64,000 nt of DNA from Sycon ciliatum (GCF_964019385.1 NC_088646.1:5538233-5602232); one strand, 5' to 3'. Positions 1 through 12,904 are shown, counted from the first letter of the stretch. Numbers and translations are program-made. Notes: generated by a model not told the origin, from the sequence alone.

Positions 1-683
1 AGGTTTACCAGAACAACAGCCACCAGCTGCCTACAGGATCGTACTGGAAGCAATGTATACCTGCACTGCTAGTCCGGCATGTACCAGGCATTGCTATTCC
101 TATGCAGGCTACTATACTATCGTAATACTCCTTAATGAAACCCCAGGGGCGACAATTTGGAGACTAATTAAATTGCAATTGCAGTGGAAGACCTTGGTTG
201 TGAAGGTGTTGGAGAGATAACAAGCTACTGTCCTTGCAACAATGGACTCTAGACAAAGGAAACCCGATAAGCCTGTGCTACAGTCCAGGATGCTCATGTT
301 CGTCGATGATCACCATTCTTGTGAAGGGTAGCCTGCCCAACGGAGGGTCAGTCCGTTTCGAACGGCAGTGGTCTGCCTAGGCAGAACTTAGGAGTCGTGA
401 GTGTATGCTGGCATTTGAAACCAACCAATGCTAATATTACCCAACCGACAGTTATTCGGTTGAGCCGACCGGTGCTGACTATTTCCCTGCTCTATGTATC
501 AGAACTCAGTGTAATGGCAATTGCTAGCAGGTCAACCAGATAACTACAGCCACCTTGATCACAACTAACACAGTTATGCTCATCATCGATCACGTCCGTG
601 CTATACGCTAGCTCCTCAGTGGTATTGACATGCCGGGTATGGCAGGACATTACGGTTCCAACATACTGCTACATGTATCTGTG

Positions 684-756
<73 letters not shown>

Positions 757-2175
757 GTGTGTGTGTGTGTACTAACCTTCACTGCCATGTTGAAAGGTGG
801 CGGTATTCTCCGGTGGTGAGCACTACACCAGAACATGCAAACACAACAGCCAGCCAGGTAAGTAGAGGATAGGCATGTTAGAGGGCATCTGCAGGCATCG
901 AAAAATTAAGAATCAGTTTTAGTGTAAAACGTCCTGTAACCTCCCCCCACATTTTCAGGCAGAGTTGCCACAGCAGGTCGAGAGGTACTTTATTTTCCAC
1001 ATTTGTAGGTTGTACTAGGTCCCCAACGTTCTTTCTGCTGCCGGGAAGTGCTCAATGTGTTCCACTTGGCCATGAGCACCGCGCGAATCACTTCCCTGTC
1101 TTCTGGCTCGATCGCTTCAGTGGGCTGTGCTGAAAACGTGACCTCCGGCTATGCTGTCACCAGTACTCTGTACCCAGTACGCCATACACCATCACACTAA
1201 TCATGTAGCGTATCTACAGTGTTCAGCGTCACGCAACCAATTGACAACCGTGCCTGCGAACCACAACGGTGCTCGACTCTACGCTGTGCCTGATCTTCGT
1301 CCTGCAACCAGCTAGATCAGAGCAATAACGTACTACGTTCACACAGCCGACCCTGACTATGTCCTTCCCCTCAGGCATGGAGTAAATCTGTAGCTGTATG
1401 AGTATGGAAACATAAGTCGATGCAATCCCTTCATGCACCACAAGCAGCCAGGGTCAGCAACACAAGCAGGATCATTACATGATGCATACTTTAAACGGCA
1501 TGGGCCTAAGCCAATGAATGCACGGTAGTAAACACACCGGGAGGATGAAAGTCACCCAATATAACTCACCGATAAACCGTGCCCCCATTGCCATGGCCAA
1601 GAATCTCAAGATATTGAATATCACTTGGTTCGATCTAGAATGAAAAACACACACACAACACACTGCAGTGAAACGAGACACTGACAAAACTGATCAAATA
1701 CTCCAGAAGGGACTTAGCATTCATACGCTCTAATTTACACGGCCCATTGAAACTACGGGCAACTGGTGCACACACTGACAAAGAATGTGCCATGCCACAA
1801 TGGAGATAATCACCAGCAGGCAACACAAGAACTTGGGACAAAACAGAGATGCGAAAGCCAGAACAGCGCAGTATCTTACAGGTGCTGACTGCAAGATTTC
1901 CATGATGTCGACGGCATTGGAGCGTTCACTGCGAGGCGGTCTAGAGGGAAACAAAGCAAATAAATTAAAAAAATGAATTGTGCATATTGAAGACTGATTT
2001 CCATGGGCATGTGAGTCAAGCAGGGCTGCCGGTTTGGTTGGTGTTGAATTTTTGATTTGCTTTCCTCCAACCAAGAATCAATTCAGAATTTCCTGACACA
2101 TGCTCACAATGCACAAAGACGTTTGCGTAAGGGGTCGTCGCAAAAGTTTTTTGTCGTCCCTGAAACGAACATGAT
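1..2175. other. Non-coding stretch at the window start
   Basis: Apart from the GT array at 680-769 I see no gene, RNA or mobile element. Open frames are short, on both strands, and lack convincing splice sites. It could be downstream flank of the minus-strand gene at 2941-9162. Confidence 0.5.
680..769. repeat. (GT)n microsatellite
   Basis: About 90 bp of GT dinucleotides with a few GC interruptions. Long open frames over it are repeat artefacts. Confidence 0.95.
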
Positions 2176-2179
2176 TCAT

Positions 2180-2201
2180 TGGGGGGGGGGGGGGGGGGGG
2201 A
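2180..2201. repeat. Poly-G tract
   Basis: An uninterrupted G run of about 20 bases. A short sequence ending in ACGACCCCT flanks it: CGTTTCAGGGACGAC motifs occur near 2150 (inverted) and near 2340. This suggests a small inverted repeat of about 250 bp (2127-2382) centred on this region. Confidence 0.7.
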
Positions 2202-2455
2202 GGGGTGTGAGCCAAAATCGCAAGTCGACCGACACTGTACATATGACATGTACATGAATGCGATTTCCGTCGTCCAGCATAGCAAGCTGTGTTCGTTTCA
2301 GAGGGAGGGGAGGGGTCCGAGTACAAAATGAACGATGTTCGTTTCAGGGACGACAAAAAACTTTTACGACGACCCCTAAGCAACTTGCACTGAATACAAT
2401 TGAGAGAAATGCTGATACTGACTGGAATTCGGGCATACAGTGAGTTCATTCTGTG

Positions 2456-2457
<2 letters not shown>

Positions 2458-2488
<31 letters not shown>
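2458..2488. repeat. (CA)n microsatellite
   Basis: About 30 bp of CA repeats. Confidence 0.9.
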
Positions 2489-2491
<3 letters not shown>

Positions 2492-2629
2492 CCAGTCCTC
2501 GGTTTTCTTCATAGTAAGCATGGTCATGTGAGGAACACTTACGGCCGGACTTCTCTGACAACGGGTGTCGGACGCGGTGGTGCTGCTGGGTTTACCTGCA
2601 GGAACAGTTAGAAACAAGAGAGCAGCACA

Positions 2630-2812
2630 CACGCACAATGACCACAGTACCCACACACACACGATGACCATAGTACCCCCCCCCCCACACACACACACAC
2701 ACAATGACCATAGTACCCCCCCCCCCCCCCAACACACACACACACACACAATGACCATAGTACCCCCCCCCACACACACACACACAATGACCATAGTACC
2801 CCCCCCCCCCCC

Positions 2813-2846
<34 letters not shown>

Positions 2847-2890
2847 GACCATAGTGACGAGGACATTACCACACACACAATGACCACAGA
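2630..2890. repeat. Compound minisatellite: CA tracts, C runs and a fixed word
   Basis: Six or more units, each built of ACAATGACCATAGTACC, a C run of 7-14 and a CA tract. The fixed word ATGACCATAGTACC is almost invariant while the C and CA parts vary in length. The array is therefore expanding by unit as well as by slippage. It gives long artefactual frames on both strands. Confidence 0.85.
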
Positions 2891-2940
2891 ACCACGAACA
2901 ACAAGAGGATTAAAACATTCACGGAGCGGGTGAGGCTCGG

Positions 2941-3029
2941 TTAGACTGACTTTTCCGCAACCGTCAGAGCGCCACCAGCCGCAAGGATCAGAACAACACC
3001 ACCAGCAAGGATCAAGGCACATGCACCTC
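2941..3029 (-). CDS. Possible last exon with a transmembrane segment
   Basis: Behind an acceptor (GGCTGTCACTTTAG) the frame reads GGACALILAGGVVLILAAGG, a clear Gly/Ala/Leu membrane helix, then a charged residue pair and a stop at 2941-2943. This would make the product a type I membrane protein. The exon needs one leading base from the previous exon, whereas the 42-bp exon ends in phase 0. Either a small exon between them is missed or this exon is not part of the gene. A strong donor near 3184 (GTAAGTG) hints at such an exon. Confidence 0.3.
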
Positions 3030-3922
3030 CTAAAGTGACAGCCAATGGGAAGTGGATAAATTTCACCCTCTAAACGGTTATGGCTATGCGACATTGAGCC
3101 GAGCAAAAACTACATCCCAAGGTTCCACGGAATGCTTGCTTAGGACGATGACTGGACGACACAACCATTGGATGGTACACTTACCACAGCTAGACGACGC
3201 AAAAGCAACAACCACCCAACCTCGGAGGCTTAACACAGGTACAGTCAAACGTCTTCGAATACCAAGGACTAATGGTATTTATTCGCAATAACGGGAGTTC
3301 TTCTTATCCATATTCTATACCCAGTGGATACACAGTGGTTATCGGATAGAGTTATGAACACTAGTTCTTCTAAAGCGAAAGTCACCGTTGTCTTATTAGT
3401 GTTCTTCTTAACCAGCTTTCACTGTATTTGCACAACTATGCAGACCATCAGGGTCGTGTGTTGATGTCTGCAACCCTGATACTCTCCACAGTTTGTAAAG
3501 ATTCGTTGGATGCAAATCTTTCTGAGGAGAACTGAAAGAAACATTGGTATGCTTCGATATGGATATTAAGATTTCACAATAACGTTAACCTTCACTCGCA
3601 CAATACTGGCCGAAAGCCCCGGCTCTTCATCCAGGCATGGGCATAACAAATTCAAACTAAGTCTACACAGATACCGTAGTGTCTTGTATTAAAGCCTGTT
3701 TCGTGTAGACGCCGGTGTAGACGCCTGTTTTGAATACAAGCCTGATTTTAGTATTGACATACATAGAACTACCTGGTTTGAATACAAGCCCGATGTGAAT
3801 ATAAGCCTAGCCCTGACATCGTCTTCTTCAGGAAAAGGCCCGCTGTAATACGCGACATTACGGTAGTTGCAAGAAATGATGGACGGATGAGTGTAGACTC
3901 AGTGCCTCATACACACACTTAC

Positions 3923-3964
3923 CGTCAGACCAAGCGGATTGCGTCTCTCAGTCGTGCTGAACAG
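3923..3964 (-). CDS. 42-bp candidate exon of the same gene
   Basis: It starts after an acceptor-like CCTGTGTGTATTAGGCCAG and ends at a strong donor, GTAAGTGTG. It is phase 0 at both ends, matching the 61-bp exon, and encodes 14 residues (LFSTTERRNPLGLT). The acceptor choice (AG at 3966-3965 rather than five bases upstream) is set by the reading frame, because the alternative meets a stop. Confidence 0.4.
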
Positions 3965-4287
3965 CTGGCCTAATACACACAGGAGTCGCAGAAAGGTAGC
4001 AAAATACACGTATATTGCCGGCATTTCGGGCGGAGTATATTTTACTACTACTTTTTGAGGAATCCCATACAAAAATACACAGTCCATGTTTCGGAGTGTG
4101 GGATTGCCATACAAGTAAAAAGTCCATGTCTTGAGGTATGAATGGACAAAAGAAATTTTGCCTGGTACCCTGCTTAATATGTTCCATAATTTTCAATGCA
4201 GCCATTTCTCAGTACGGTGACTAGCACCTTTGCTCTGCCCACACAGTACGGTGACTAGACATAACAGTACATGACTATTGTACTCAC

Positions 4288-4348
4288 GTGGATAGTGAGG
4301 GTATATCTGCAGAGAATATTCTCCTTGCCGCTGACACTCCCAGAAGTA
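4288..4348 (-). CDS. 61-bp internal exon of the same gene
   Basis: The acceptor is a GT-rich tract ending TTTCTTGCAG, partly supplied by the CA/GT microsatellite at 4359-4387. The donor is GTGAGTAC. The first base completes the Tyr codon of the previous exon and the remaining 20 codons are open (TSGSVSGKENILCRYTLTIH), ending in phase 0. It is too short to find by length, but both splice sites and both phases agree with its neighbours. The GT tract in the acceptor could make splicing sensitive to repeat length. Confidence 0.6.
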
Positions 4349-4355
4349 CTGCAAG

Positions 4356-4358
<3 letters not shown>

Positions 4359-4387
<29 letters not shown>
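4359..4387. repeat. (CA)n microsatellite next to a splice acceptor
   Basis: On the minus strand this GT tract runs straight into TTTCTTGCAG, the acceptor of the 61-bp exon. Confidence 0.9.
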
Positions 4388-4388
<1 letters not shown>

Positions 4389-4712
4389 ATGTACATTGTA
4401 GGTGGGGCAGGACTGATGAGAACTATTCATTGCTAGCATGAAAGAAACACTGTCACTCAGATGCAGGACAATAGTGCTTACTCGACTTCACACCTGGATC
4501 CTGTGACTAAATTTGTGCAGAGAGGAAGCATGGCATGTGGAGAGTGGAACAAACACGGCTGTCCCGTATGGTCATGTGATTGGTGTGAAACCACTCTATA
4601 GCAAGAACTTGTTCGAACCCATATAGCCTGTCCAGTGCCATGCAGCATCATACCAACAATACAAGCAGCACCATGGAATGGTGAAAAAGCAATACAGCAT
4701 GCCTTAACTTAC

Positions 4713-5064
4713 TATGTACTGAAACCGAGTTGATAGCAAACTTCAAGCATCAGAATAGAATTGTCAATACCGGTACTCCAGAAATCTGCTTTTAAGTGGC
4801 TAGTGATGGTATGACTGATAACGCCTGCATTGGTGTATTGTCCTGGTGCACAGCTTAAAGATTCCCCTGGAATGTTTTCCTGACTAACATGAATCCTAGC
4901 AGTGTCTGCTGTTGGTATGATGGTCGATCTGGGGAGCACTACAATTGGTCTATAAGTGGTAGTAGATGCTGCTGCCATGCTAACTGAGGAACCTACCGCT
5001 GCAGTCATAGCAGTCACTTCATCGTCACTTCGGACTGTCACTCGATCATTCTCATCATCCAAAT
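4713..5064 (-). CDS. Internal exon of the same hypothetical gene
   Basis: This 352-bp open stretch has a strong acceptor (CTGTTTCTGCTTGCAG just upstream on the minus strand) and a consensus donor (GTAAGTTAAG at 4712-4703). It begins with two bases finishing a codon, then encodes an acidic start (LDDENDRV) and a Ser/Thr/Ala-rich stretch. Next comes a segment with spaced cysteines and alternating hydrophobics that looks like an extracellular beta-rich domain. It ends after two bases of a codon, which the next exon completes as Tyr. The apparent TAG stop spans the donor and is removed by splicing. The function is unknown. Confidence 0.6.
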
Positions 5065-8000
5065 CTGCAAGCAGAAACAGAGGAATCAGTTAGCATACTC
5101 TAGTACATGTTAACATGTTACTGATTGTAAATGCACTTCCAAGCATCAAACCTAAACTAAAGACAGCTTAGGATAGCATCCCAGTGCCATAGTAGAGCAG
5201 CTGTGCAAGTCAGAACCTTGCAAAACTAATTTCGGCCGCAACAAATTTTAGGCCAAAATAGTCGAAAATAAATTTGCGCCGAATATTTGTTGATTTACAG
5301 TTCACATTCCCCTTGCAACAGACATACACCGGACAAGAAGCGAGGAGTGTACGAGGAGAGCTTATCAGTACTTCCACGCAAATGTAGTCAGCTGCAAACT
5401 GAATACTAGTGCTAGTATTCAATGAACGCTGGAGTTGGTAAAAGCAGGTAGGGCCATGGCCGTGACCTGGCCTGCCAGTGGCGCCAGCCCTGAATCACCT
5501 TGACTGCTATGCGGAGTTTACACCATGCAGCCAGAGTCCGGAAATAACTAGGAACCACTTCAAATTCACCGCTGCCTATGGCCCTGTAGTACATCCTGAA
5601 CCGCCAACCTCACACCTCACAGCCCATGAAAAACCTAGAGTAATGTACTGAAAGTTGCAAGCGGTGTAAACAAATTCAGGACAATCGGTACGAACATCGG
5701 CATAATAATACTCACTGCACAATAATGTGTACTGCAATGCCAGCTTGCCTAAGCCAGATGTGGGAGGTATGTACACACCACTCGCAATACGCATTTAACC
5801 ACAACAGCAGGAGTCGGCCGCTTCCGAATTCGCTGGGCGATGCCGTCAGGCCTCTACAGCCTCAACCAGTGCATGTGTCAGGTGCGGCCACATAATGGCG
5901 GTGTGGCAGCACAGTGCCAGCTACTGGAACCTACTTCTGCAGATTTTCAGAGTTCATGAACGCTGTAGTACTGTGTGCTGGGTGTGTGCTGGTATGCTCT
6001 GCCGCCGAAATAACGAACTGAACACTCGCACCATGCCTGGATCTTGTGGAGCCGTACGAAATTTCCAAAAACTACGAGATAGATCGGCTGAAACTGATCA
6101 CTGCATTCGGCAACTGCCGGGCCGATTCGCTTCAACACCCCACAATCCCCCCCCCCCCCCGACACCCAATCCAGCAAAGTGCAGTAAGCGTTCAGCACAG
6201 GTGAATGACTTACAATCGAAGGCATTGGGCTTTTCCGCAGTAACACTAACACGTTCCAGGAGACCCTACAGGAAAAAAAATACACCAACCATGAGACTCG
6301 GCAGCAAAGTGATCGACCAGCAAAAAGGGTACAACCAGGATGGGGAGGTAATTACAAAACAAAATCACTTGTTCCATCACGTACCAGGACTTGCCCGAAA
6401 GACACGGGCTTGCTAACGTTGTAATCATAGGCGATCGTGTCGCCACTGCTCTGAACCACGATCTGCAGGCGCATAGGATGCGGAAACGTCTCCTGTGCCT
6501 GATGATCGCCCATGGCTGAGCGCTGTGAAGACTACGCTGCACGCTTTCCAAGCACAACTCCGTTTCCCACACAGCTCACATGCACGAGATTATGTTGACT
6601 GGCCTCACTGCCTAGTCATAACCAGACCGCTCAAGACGACCTGAGCCGAGCTGCTCAGTGCTGCCCTTGGCCTGGCGAAACGCAAGAAGTCTAGCTGTAG
6701 GCTGTAGATCTCAGACTACGATTTTTGTAGTGTTGATTTGATTGCTCTCCTGTCCGTCGGACCACTTCGACAGAGCGTGGACGAATAACTAATAACACTT
6801 ATCGCGAGCACTCGATGGACCAGCGCTAGCTAGCGATTGAACATTGAAATATCTAGGCAAGTAGGAGTCCAGTCCACCGATATCCAGCAGAGAGCTTCAT
6901 CAATCCGCAACTACTACTAGTACTAGTATTTTAAAACTTCGCATTCTGATGTGATAATGTTCTTGGCATTATTTTATGAAAATACTACCGTACTATACTG
7001 GGTAGTCTACATGATGTAGACTCACAGTAGAGTCTCGAGGACGTTTCTTACAACTCGTCGACTTTTCCGTACAGATCTACTATCTAGCATATTTTCAAGT
7101 ATTTGAGGCATTCGCTAGTTTGATCGACTTGCGCGCAAACAGCGTTGACCGTCTTTTCGCGCGGCCGCGTGAAGCATCGACGATGCCGCGCATACTCGTA
7201 CCGCCGGTAGTCTACACTCAGTCTGACAGTGACACTGCACTGTGACTGTGCCTCAGCGTGGATCTACGACAGTGCGAGTCGTAGAAGTACATGTGGATCA
7301 GGCCATGCAGGGCCATAAATCAGACATGTCATTATCTGACTGCCTGCAGGTCATGTCAGTACAGAGTCACTGGATAAAACGCATGGTAAATCTCAGCTCA
7401 GATAATTCAATACACAGAGCTAGAGCCAGTCATTACAACAAACAAAACCTATTTGGCGATTGTTTGTTACGATGACTACAATAATTATGGTCATGTGTGT
7501 TGGCAAGCGCTCAGTGCAGACAAGTCATAACCATGCTAACCATGATAACGCTAGAGCGATGATCCATTAGGGTCAAAACAGTTCATTCAGTTAGCCTTGA
7601 TGTTAAAATGTGATGGGTGCGTACCCCGTCACAGACACAGACAGTCCTTGGCACTTTCGTTATGTTCGCTTCCTTGTTGTTGAGCATCTCTTCTCGTTTG
7701 GTTACTGCGTTCCAGTGTAATGGCTGTATGACCAAGGCTGAACAGTACAATACAATCATGTACTCTAACTGTGCAATCATGTACATATACATGTACAGTC
7801 ATTTACACATTGTACATGACTGAGTCTGTACATTGTACGTGACTGAGTCTGTACATTGTACGTGACCATGGTGACTGAGTCTGTACATTGTACGTGACTG
7901 AGTCAGTACATTGTAAGATGAGCTCAGGATGAGGGGTTGTTTTTTTTTAACCCTAGCGAACAGAGCCCTCCAGTACGAAACCCATTCCTAAACACAGCCC

Positions 8001-8269
8001 TACTATCAGGGAAAGAGGACAACTGAAGTGACACGATAATGACTGAAGTGACACTGGAGAGCAAGACAAAGGGGAGTGGGAGCGATGTACCGATGTGGTT
8101 GGCGAGGCTCATGCGACCTGAAGTACAAAGTACATTGTTACAATGTACTTTTACATGATGTGGCTTACTCATGAGTCATGGCCCATGCGTGAAGTCTCCA
8201 AGTGTGGCGTAATCATGGTAATGCCGACGAGTCTGGATTTACGGACCACAAGCTTTGCACGGTTCAATG
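5065..8269. other. Intron-like non-coding stretch
   Basis: This lies between two phase-compatible minus-strand exons. It contains a C run near 6150 and a few donor-like sites on the minus strand (for example GTGAGTATT near 5722), so small exons may be hidden. I see no protein domain or RNA gene. Confidence 0.4.
7810..7915. repeat. Tandem repeat of about 24 bp
   Basis: Four to five copies of a unit around GACTGAGTCTGTACATTG, one interrupted by a short ACCATGGT insertion. GTACATGTAC-type words are common throughout the window. Confidence 0.8.
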
Positions 8270-8277
8270 CTTCTCAG

Positions 8278-8311
8278 CAGGAGTAGTAAAATACCGGTAT
8301 TTTACTACTCC
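8278..8311. mobile_element. Micro-palindrome, CAGGGAGT family, 34 bp
   Basis: A near-perfect palindrome with half site GGAGTAGTAAAATACC and its complement. It is flanked by CTTCTCAG (8270-8277) and CTTCTCGG (8312-8319), an 8-bp duplication with one mismatch. Compared with the copies at 41695 and 48077 it has lost a G near the left end and the last TG. Confidence 0.7.
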
Positions 8312-8329
8312 CTTCTCGGTTTTGTTGTT

Positions 8330-8400
8330 GTTGTTGTTGTTGTTGTTGTTGACTTTTATTTTACTTCGCCAATTGCACAGGCATGATTGCCTTCTCACCG
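8330..8400 (-). mobile_element. LINE 3' end remnant with (CAA)n tail
   Basis: Read on the minus strand it ends GGCGAAGTAAAATAAAAGTC and then (AAC)n. The same GCGAA.TAAAATAAA end followed by a short tandem tail is found at 15385-15410 and at 52597-52632, behind recognisable LINE coding remnants. Confidence 0.5.
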
Positions 8401-8852
8401 TCCGGCCATAGGTTCGGTTTTCACAAAGATGAAGGAGTTTTCGACCAGAATCTGTCAATGTTTTGGAGCATTTTCCGCTAAGGCCCACTGCAGGGCGAAC
8501 ACATTGCGAGCCCATCATCATTATGACGTTCTGGAGACCCACACCTTCCCCTACCCCCTCCCCCTGGGAAGACCCCACTCGCCCGCCTGCCCCACCCCCA
8601 TCCCCCACCCGCCCCAGTTCATCATGTACAGTACATTCAACACTGTGCATCTTGGATGGCGAAGTAAATCACCACAGGCACAGAGTTAGTTTTAGCAAAA
8701 CTACTGATACCGGGCCACTAGGCAATACCAGTAGTAGTAGATCTACAATAATTACGTACGGGTACTTCAACGTGCCACATGAATTGGTATGGCGCTACAG
8801 TTGGCCGCACCATTAGAGTGTCGTCCATACTATTGTAGTGTTTGCTACTCAC

Positions 8853-9162
8853 CAGTCATATCAGAGGCGTGGCGCGCCTTTGAGCACCAGCCTTCTAGAT
8901 CCTTCCCGGTCTTGCAGTGGACGCTGAGGCCACCGCCCTGTAGCCGAAAATAGCACAGCAAGCCGATGGCAAACAGAGATGACGCAGGAGTGTGACAGAC
9001 GACAGACATGTCAATCTCGCGCATGCCACCTGCCTCCTTGTGGCCAGTGGCCTTGACAGTAGGTCGGGGAACCACGAGATCCTTGGCAAACTCCCCATGG
9101 CCAAAACCCAAAACGGTCCGCAAGCATGCCAATGTGATAATCATAAACAGCTGGATTAACAT
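8853..9162 (-). CDS. First coding exon of a hypothetical secreted or membrane protein
   Basis: The reading frame opens with ATG at 9162 and a hydrophobic leader (MLIQLFMIITLACLRTVLG) followed by a Gly-rich junction, a good signal peptide. About 80 residues with several cysteines follow. The frame runs into a consensus donor (G, then GTGAGTAG) at 8852-8851 after the first base of a codon. The exon at 5064 begins with the two bases needed to complete that codon (Asp), so the two exons are compatible in phase. An in-frame GTG precedes the ATG, but ATG is preferred. I do not recognise the family. Signal peptide and donor are seen directly; membership in one gene with the exons below is inferred, and more exons could lie in the 3.8-kb gap. 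Confidence 0.5.
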
Positions 9163-9169
9163 CACTTAA

Positions 9170-12100
9170 TCGTCTTGTCTGGTGAACTGTATGTTATGAT
9201 TGTTACACAACGTACATAGAATTGTACTCAATAAGTTTCATGGGGAAACATTGGTATTGAAGTCGATGTCCGTACAGTCTATTGGTTCATACTTCTCCAT
9301 GTCGCAAACTGTCTAGTAGATGCTCTGTAGTGGATTTGGCGAGGAAAGCACTGGTCGGTTGAGTTCGACAAGCAGAAGTAAATAGGTATAATATGCCCTT
9401 ACTGAAGGTTGCGCAGCAGCCAAACAAATTGTTGGCCTATTTCAGGCAGCAATGTTTCTTTGAGTTCCCCGCACTCCCTTCACTATGTACAAGAGATGAT
9501 GCACTGCAACAAACTGTGACCTCACTGGTTCCTTCTGGGATTGATGTAATGACATAAAAACAAGCTCTGATCGATGCACTGAGCATGAATCGTTATGGGA
9601 AACCCAGTCGACGAGGCAGAACATAGAGCATTAATTATTTTGTAGATTCACCTGTACCCGGCATGATCAATGATGATGCGCCTTTGATAATGGTGCGAAG
9701 GTATCTAGACTTATGCTGGGTTTGACCCATCCTTAGGTAGTGTATGCATAAGAATATTCTATGCAAACGCGACGAATAAAATGTGTTCATGGGGACTGTC
9801 CCTTACTCTGGGATCTATTTGCTCCAGGAGAATTGCTCAAATAAGTATCGGAACGGATTGCTAGAATGACACAGCCCAGAGGACATAACAGTTGGTAAGG
9901 ATGGGCAGTTTTCGAAACTCAACAGTAAATTAACCTTCATGAGACTCATTCGGTCAGCTACCTCCACTGTATTATCTTATTTTTTAAGCGAGGCCAATGC
10001 AGTTGCCCATGCCATACAACAAGTAAGCTCCTACCATCTTTGGTCCACCGGCAAACAGGTGTTGAGCTCTTACTGCACGGTGGTTATGTTGTCCATGTTT
10101 CACGAGAAAATTGCTCCATTACTCGCTCTGTTCTGCAAACACGTCCAGGGGGAGGGGGGGGGGGGGGGGAAGAGAAGAATCACAAGGAGACAAGTACATG
10201 TATGGTTGTATTATGTAATTGCACAGGGGACAGAGGGCATGGGCACGAAGCAAGAGACCTTGCCCCAAAACGATCTCAGGCCTTGTAGTGTATGGCCTGA
10301 TGCCCAGTTCAGGACAGCAAACACTCTAGCTAGACAATCCTTCGTCAAAGTCCTTGGCATATTGCGTTGCACTGCAAGGCAACGCATCTAACAATCACCT
10401 CATACACACAGTTGTGCGTCGTCTTCCACTCAAATACCGGTAGCTGAAATACTATCAAGTCTCCCGTGCAGAAGAACGGAAGCTTGTAAATTTGTCACCA
10501 CAACACGTAGAGGTGTAATCATGGTTATTGGGGACTATTCTGTCAATACTGTGCTCTCCATCTGACCCTTGCAAACGAGCTCAGTAATGGTTCATAGCAT
10601 ATTACATTTTAGTGCGTTAGAACACTTCAGACATGAATTGCGCCCATGGTAGGTGGGGGAGAAGCGAAGAGTTTGGCACGACTTCGCAGCCTTGAGACAC
10701 AGATAGCATATGTAGCACAGTTACTGCGTATAAACGTTAGAGCAAATGTGGGTGAGAACTAACTTGAAGTGACAATTCTATAGTTCCTTTAGATTAGCGG
10801 TGCGGATCTAAATTTACACTGCTATAGTGTTCCCAATCGGTTGCCCCAATCTCCTTGGCCGGTATTTTTTGCAGATGAGTGGGAATTGACATCGTGCAGG
10901 GTTTTCTGCTCCTGGAGCACCCGCAAGTACCGCCACACATTATTGTTGTCTTGAATTGTATGGCTACCAGCACATCACCTGCAGATCTCCCAGGCCGTGA
11001 AAGTCGGAGTGGTAACTATAATTTCCCTCCCCCTCCCCCCTCCTGTGCATTGTCTTGAATACACATTTGCATGTAAGCATGCAGATAATCGTATTTCAGC
11101 TTAGCATGTTCGTGAAGATCGCGGATGTGTCGTGACACTCACACATTCGCGAGATTTAGAAAGCGCAATTATTCAGAAGCTCTCAGGATGGTCTTCAGCA
11201 GATAAACATGTGTCTCCTTGTAGTGATATGCTGCCTGTGTCCCTGGAAATCTCCCCCGGGGTCCTTCCCTCTTTCCTAACAGTCCTCACAGTCCTCTCCC
11301 TAGGCCTGCAGTATGTTGACAACCAAACCACTCCATGTAAGGAATGTGTTTATAAATTTCCATTCGGTGATGAAGGGATACGAGTAGAAAATACGCGCAC
11401 AGTTGCTTGTAACCGTTGGGACCGTCATGTGTGACCGTTGGAGAAGAAGGTGGAGCATTGCCACTTCACCGCTGCCAGCTAAATCGTACGAGTAGAGACT
11501 CCTGTTGGCATGATATCGTTCCGCATAACACAGTGAGATAATACAGATGCTCCAAACAGAGCAGCGTGGCACTGACCGTGAGCCCTGAACCCTTGCCCAG
11601 GCTCAACACGCTTACCTGACTCCATGATGATGCGATATTATACGCGTTTCGAACTTCCGTAACATAGACAACCAAGACCTTGTTCACAGAATTATTCCTG
11701 CGTCAACCAACTCGCCTGACTACAGGTCGGAAGCTACTACTAGTTTATGTTGTCATCGTCCTTCTATGCCAGCGACCATTCCTCGGATTTTTCAGAAAAT
11801 ACGGTTAATACTACCAGAGCCTCACGGGTCACTTGAAAGAGTCGAAAAGGCAAAATCTAGCGATGAAATTCTGCTTTGATGTTGACCCATTTCAAGTCAC
11901 CGCACACAGTTATAAAGGACTGCGCGTGTCAAATACCGCCTCGATTGCATGGTTGTGTCCACACCCTTGCAAGTTGCGTATATTCCTGCAAGGGAGCGGC
12001 CACTAGAAGTACTAACATCCACAGCAGCAGCTGTGTAACAACAACGCTGTGAGCCGGGGGGTGGAGGTGCGCGTGAGTTACGGCAAGGAATGAACGACCC

Positions 12101-12890
12101 TGATGAGAAAGCCGTCCAATTATCACCGTACACCACACCCAGCTTGCATTGCCTTGACTCATCCTACTTGAACGTTCGTCTGTGCTCTCCCCGGATCTGC
12201 CGGGCTCAGGACTAACGGCAGATATCTTTTAGTTGTACCAGTAGTCCGCATTTTCCAACCAGCACCCTTCCTTCAGTTACCTACCTTGAGTCGGCCTATT
12301 TTAGGCACACCCTCACGTGACCAGCTCGAGTTGGGTGCGGACATTAGAAGCCCGGAGATGAAAATGGGAACTGCTTGGTGAGTCCCCTATATTACCGGTA
12401 CCGACGACTGCATGTACATGTACATTTTACATTTAGTAGTATCGCGGTGCTCTTAGAAAAGCCAGCACGCATATCCCTCAGCAAGACTGCGTGCGCTGTG
12501 TTGGGACCATTCGCCTCTCCTCAGGAGCACATTGATTTTATGATTATGCTCTAGGCTAGCTTGGTAGGGCAGCCTCGCTAGGTCCTGAGCGTCTGCATGA
12601 GGGATTGACGGTACGTATAAAACTATAAATCACCTACTGTCGTCAATCGATCTCTACTTGACTAGCACTTTCTAAAGCCAGCATCCTCCATGAGCTAGCA
12701 GGATTTTTCAATAAAAAATATTGTTCCACTGATGCACATTTCCTTTTTTCTTAAAATTAAATCAGAATTCCGAACACGCAACACATGGTCTCTGTGCTGC
12801 AGAATAAAAGTGCAGATGTCACTTCAGGGTCACCAAAATTTGGGCGTGGCCCATTATCAGGGTAAAACAACAAAACGTTTCTATGCACAT
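9170..12890. other. Non-coding stretch
   Basis: No convincing coding region, RNA gene or mobile element seen. A G/C homopolymer lies at about 10148-10169. This may be upstream flank of the minus-strand gene that starts at 9162. Confidence 0.4.
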
Positions 12891-12904
12891 ATCAACAGAA
12901 AAAA

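Noticed and set aside
2640-2880. CRISPR-like array
   Set aside because: Repeats are separated by homopolymer and CA tracts, not unique spacers, and the genome is eukaryotic.
2078-3106. 342-codon minus-strand open frame
   Set aside because: Mostly a translation of GT/G-run minisatellite; codons change with repeat length and no domain is present. Only the end near 3029-2941 is kept, in another frame, as a possible exon.
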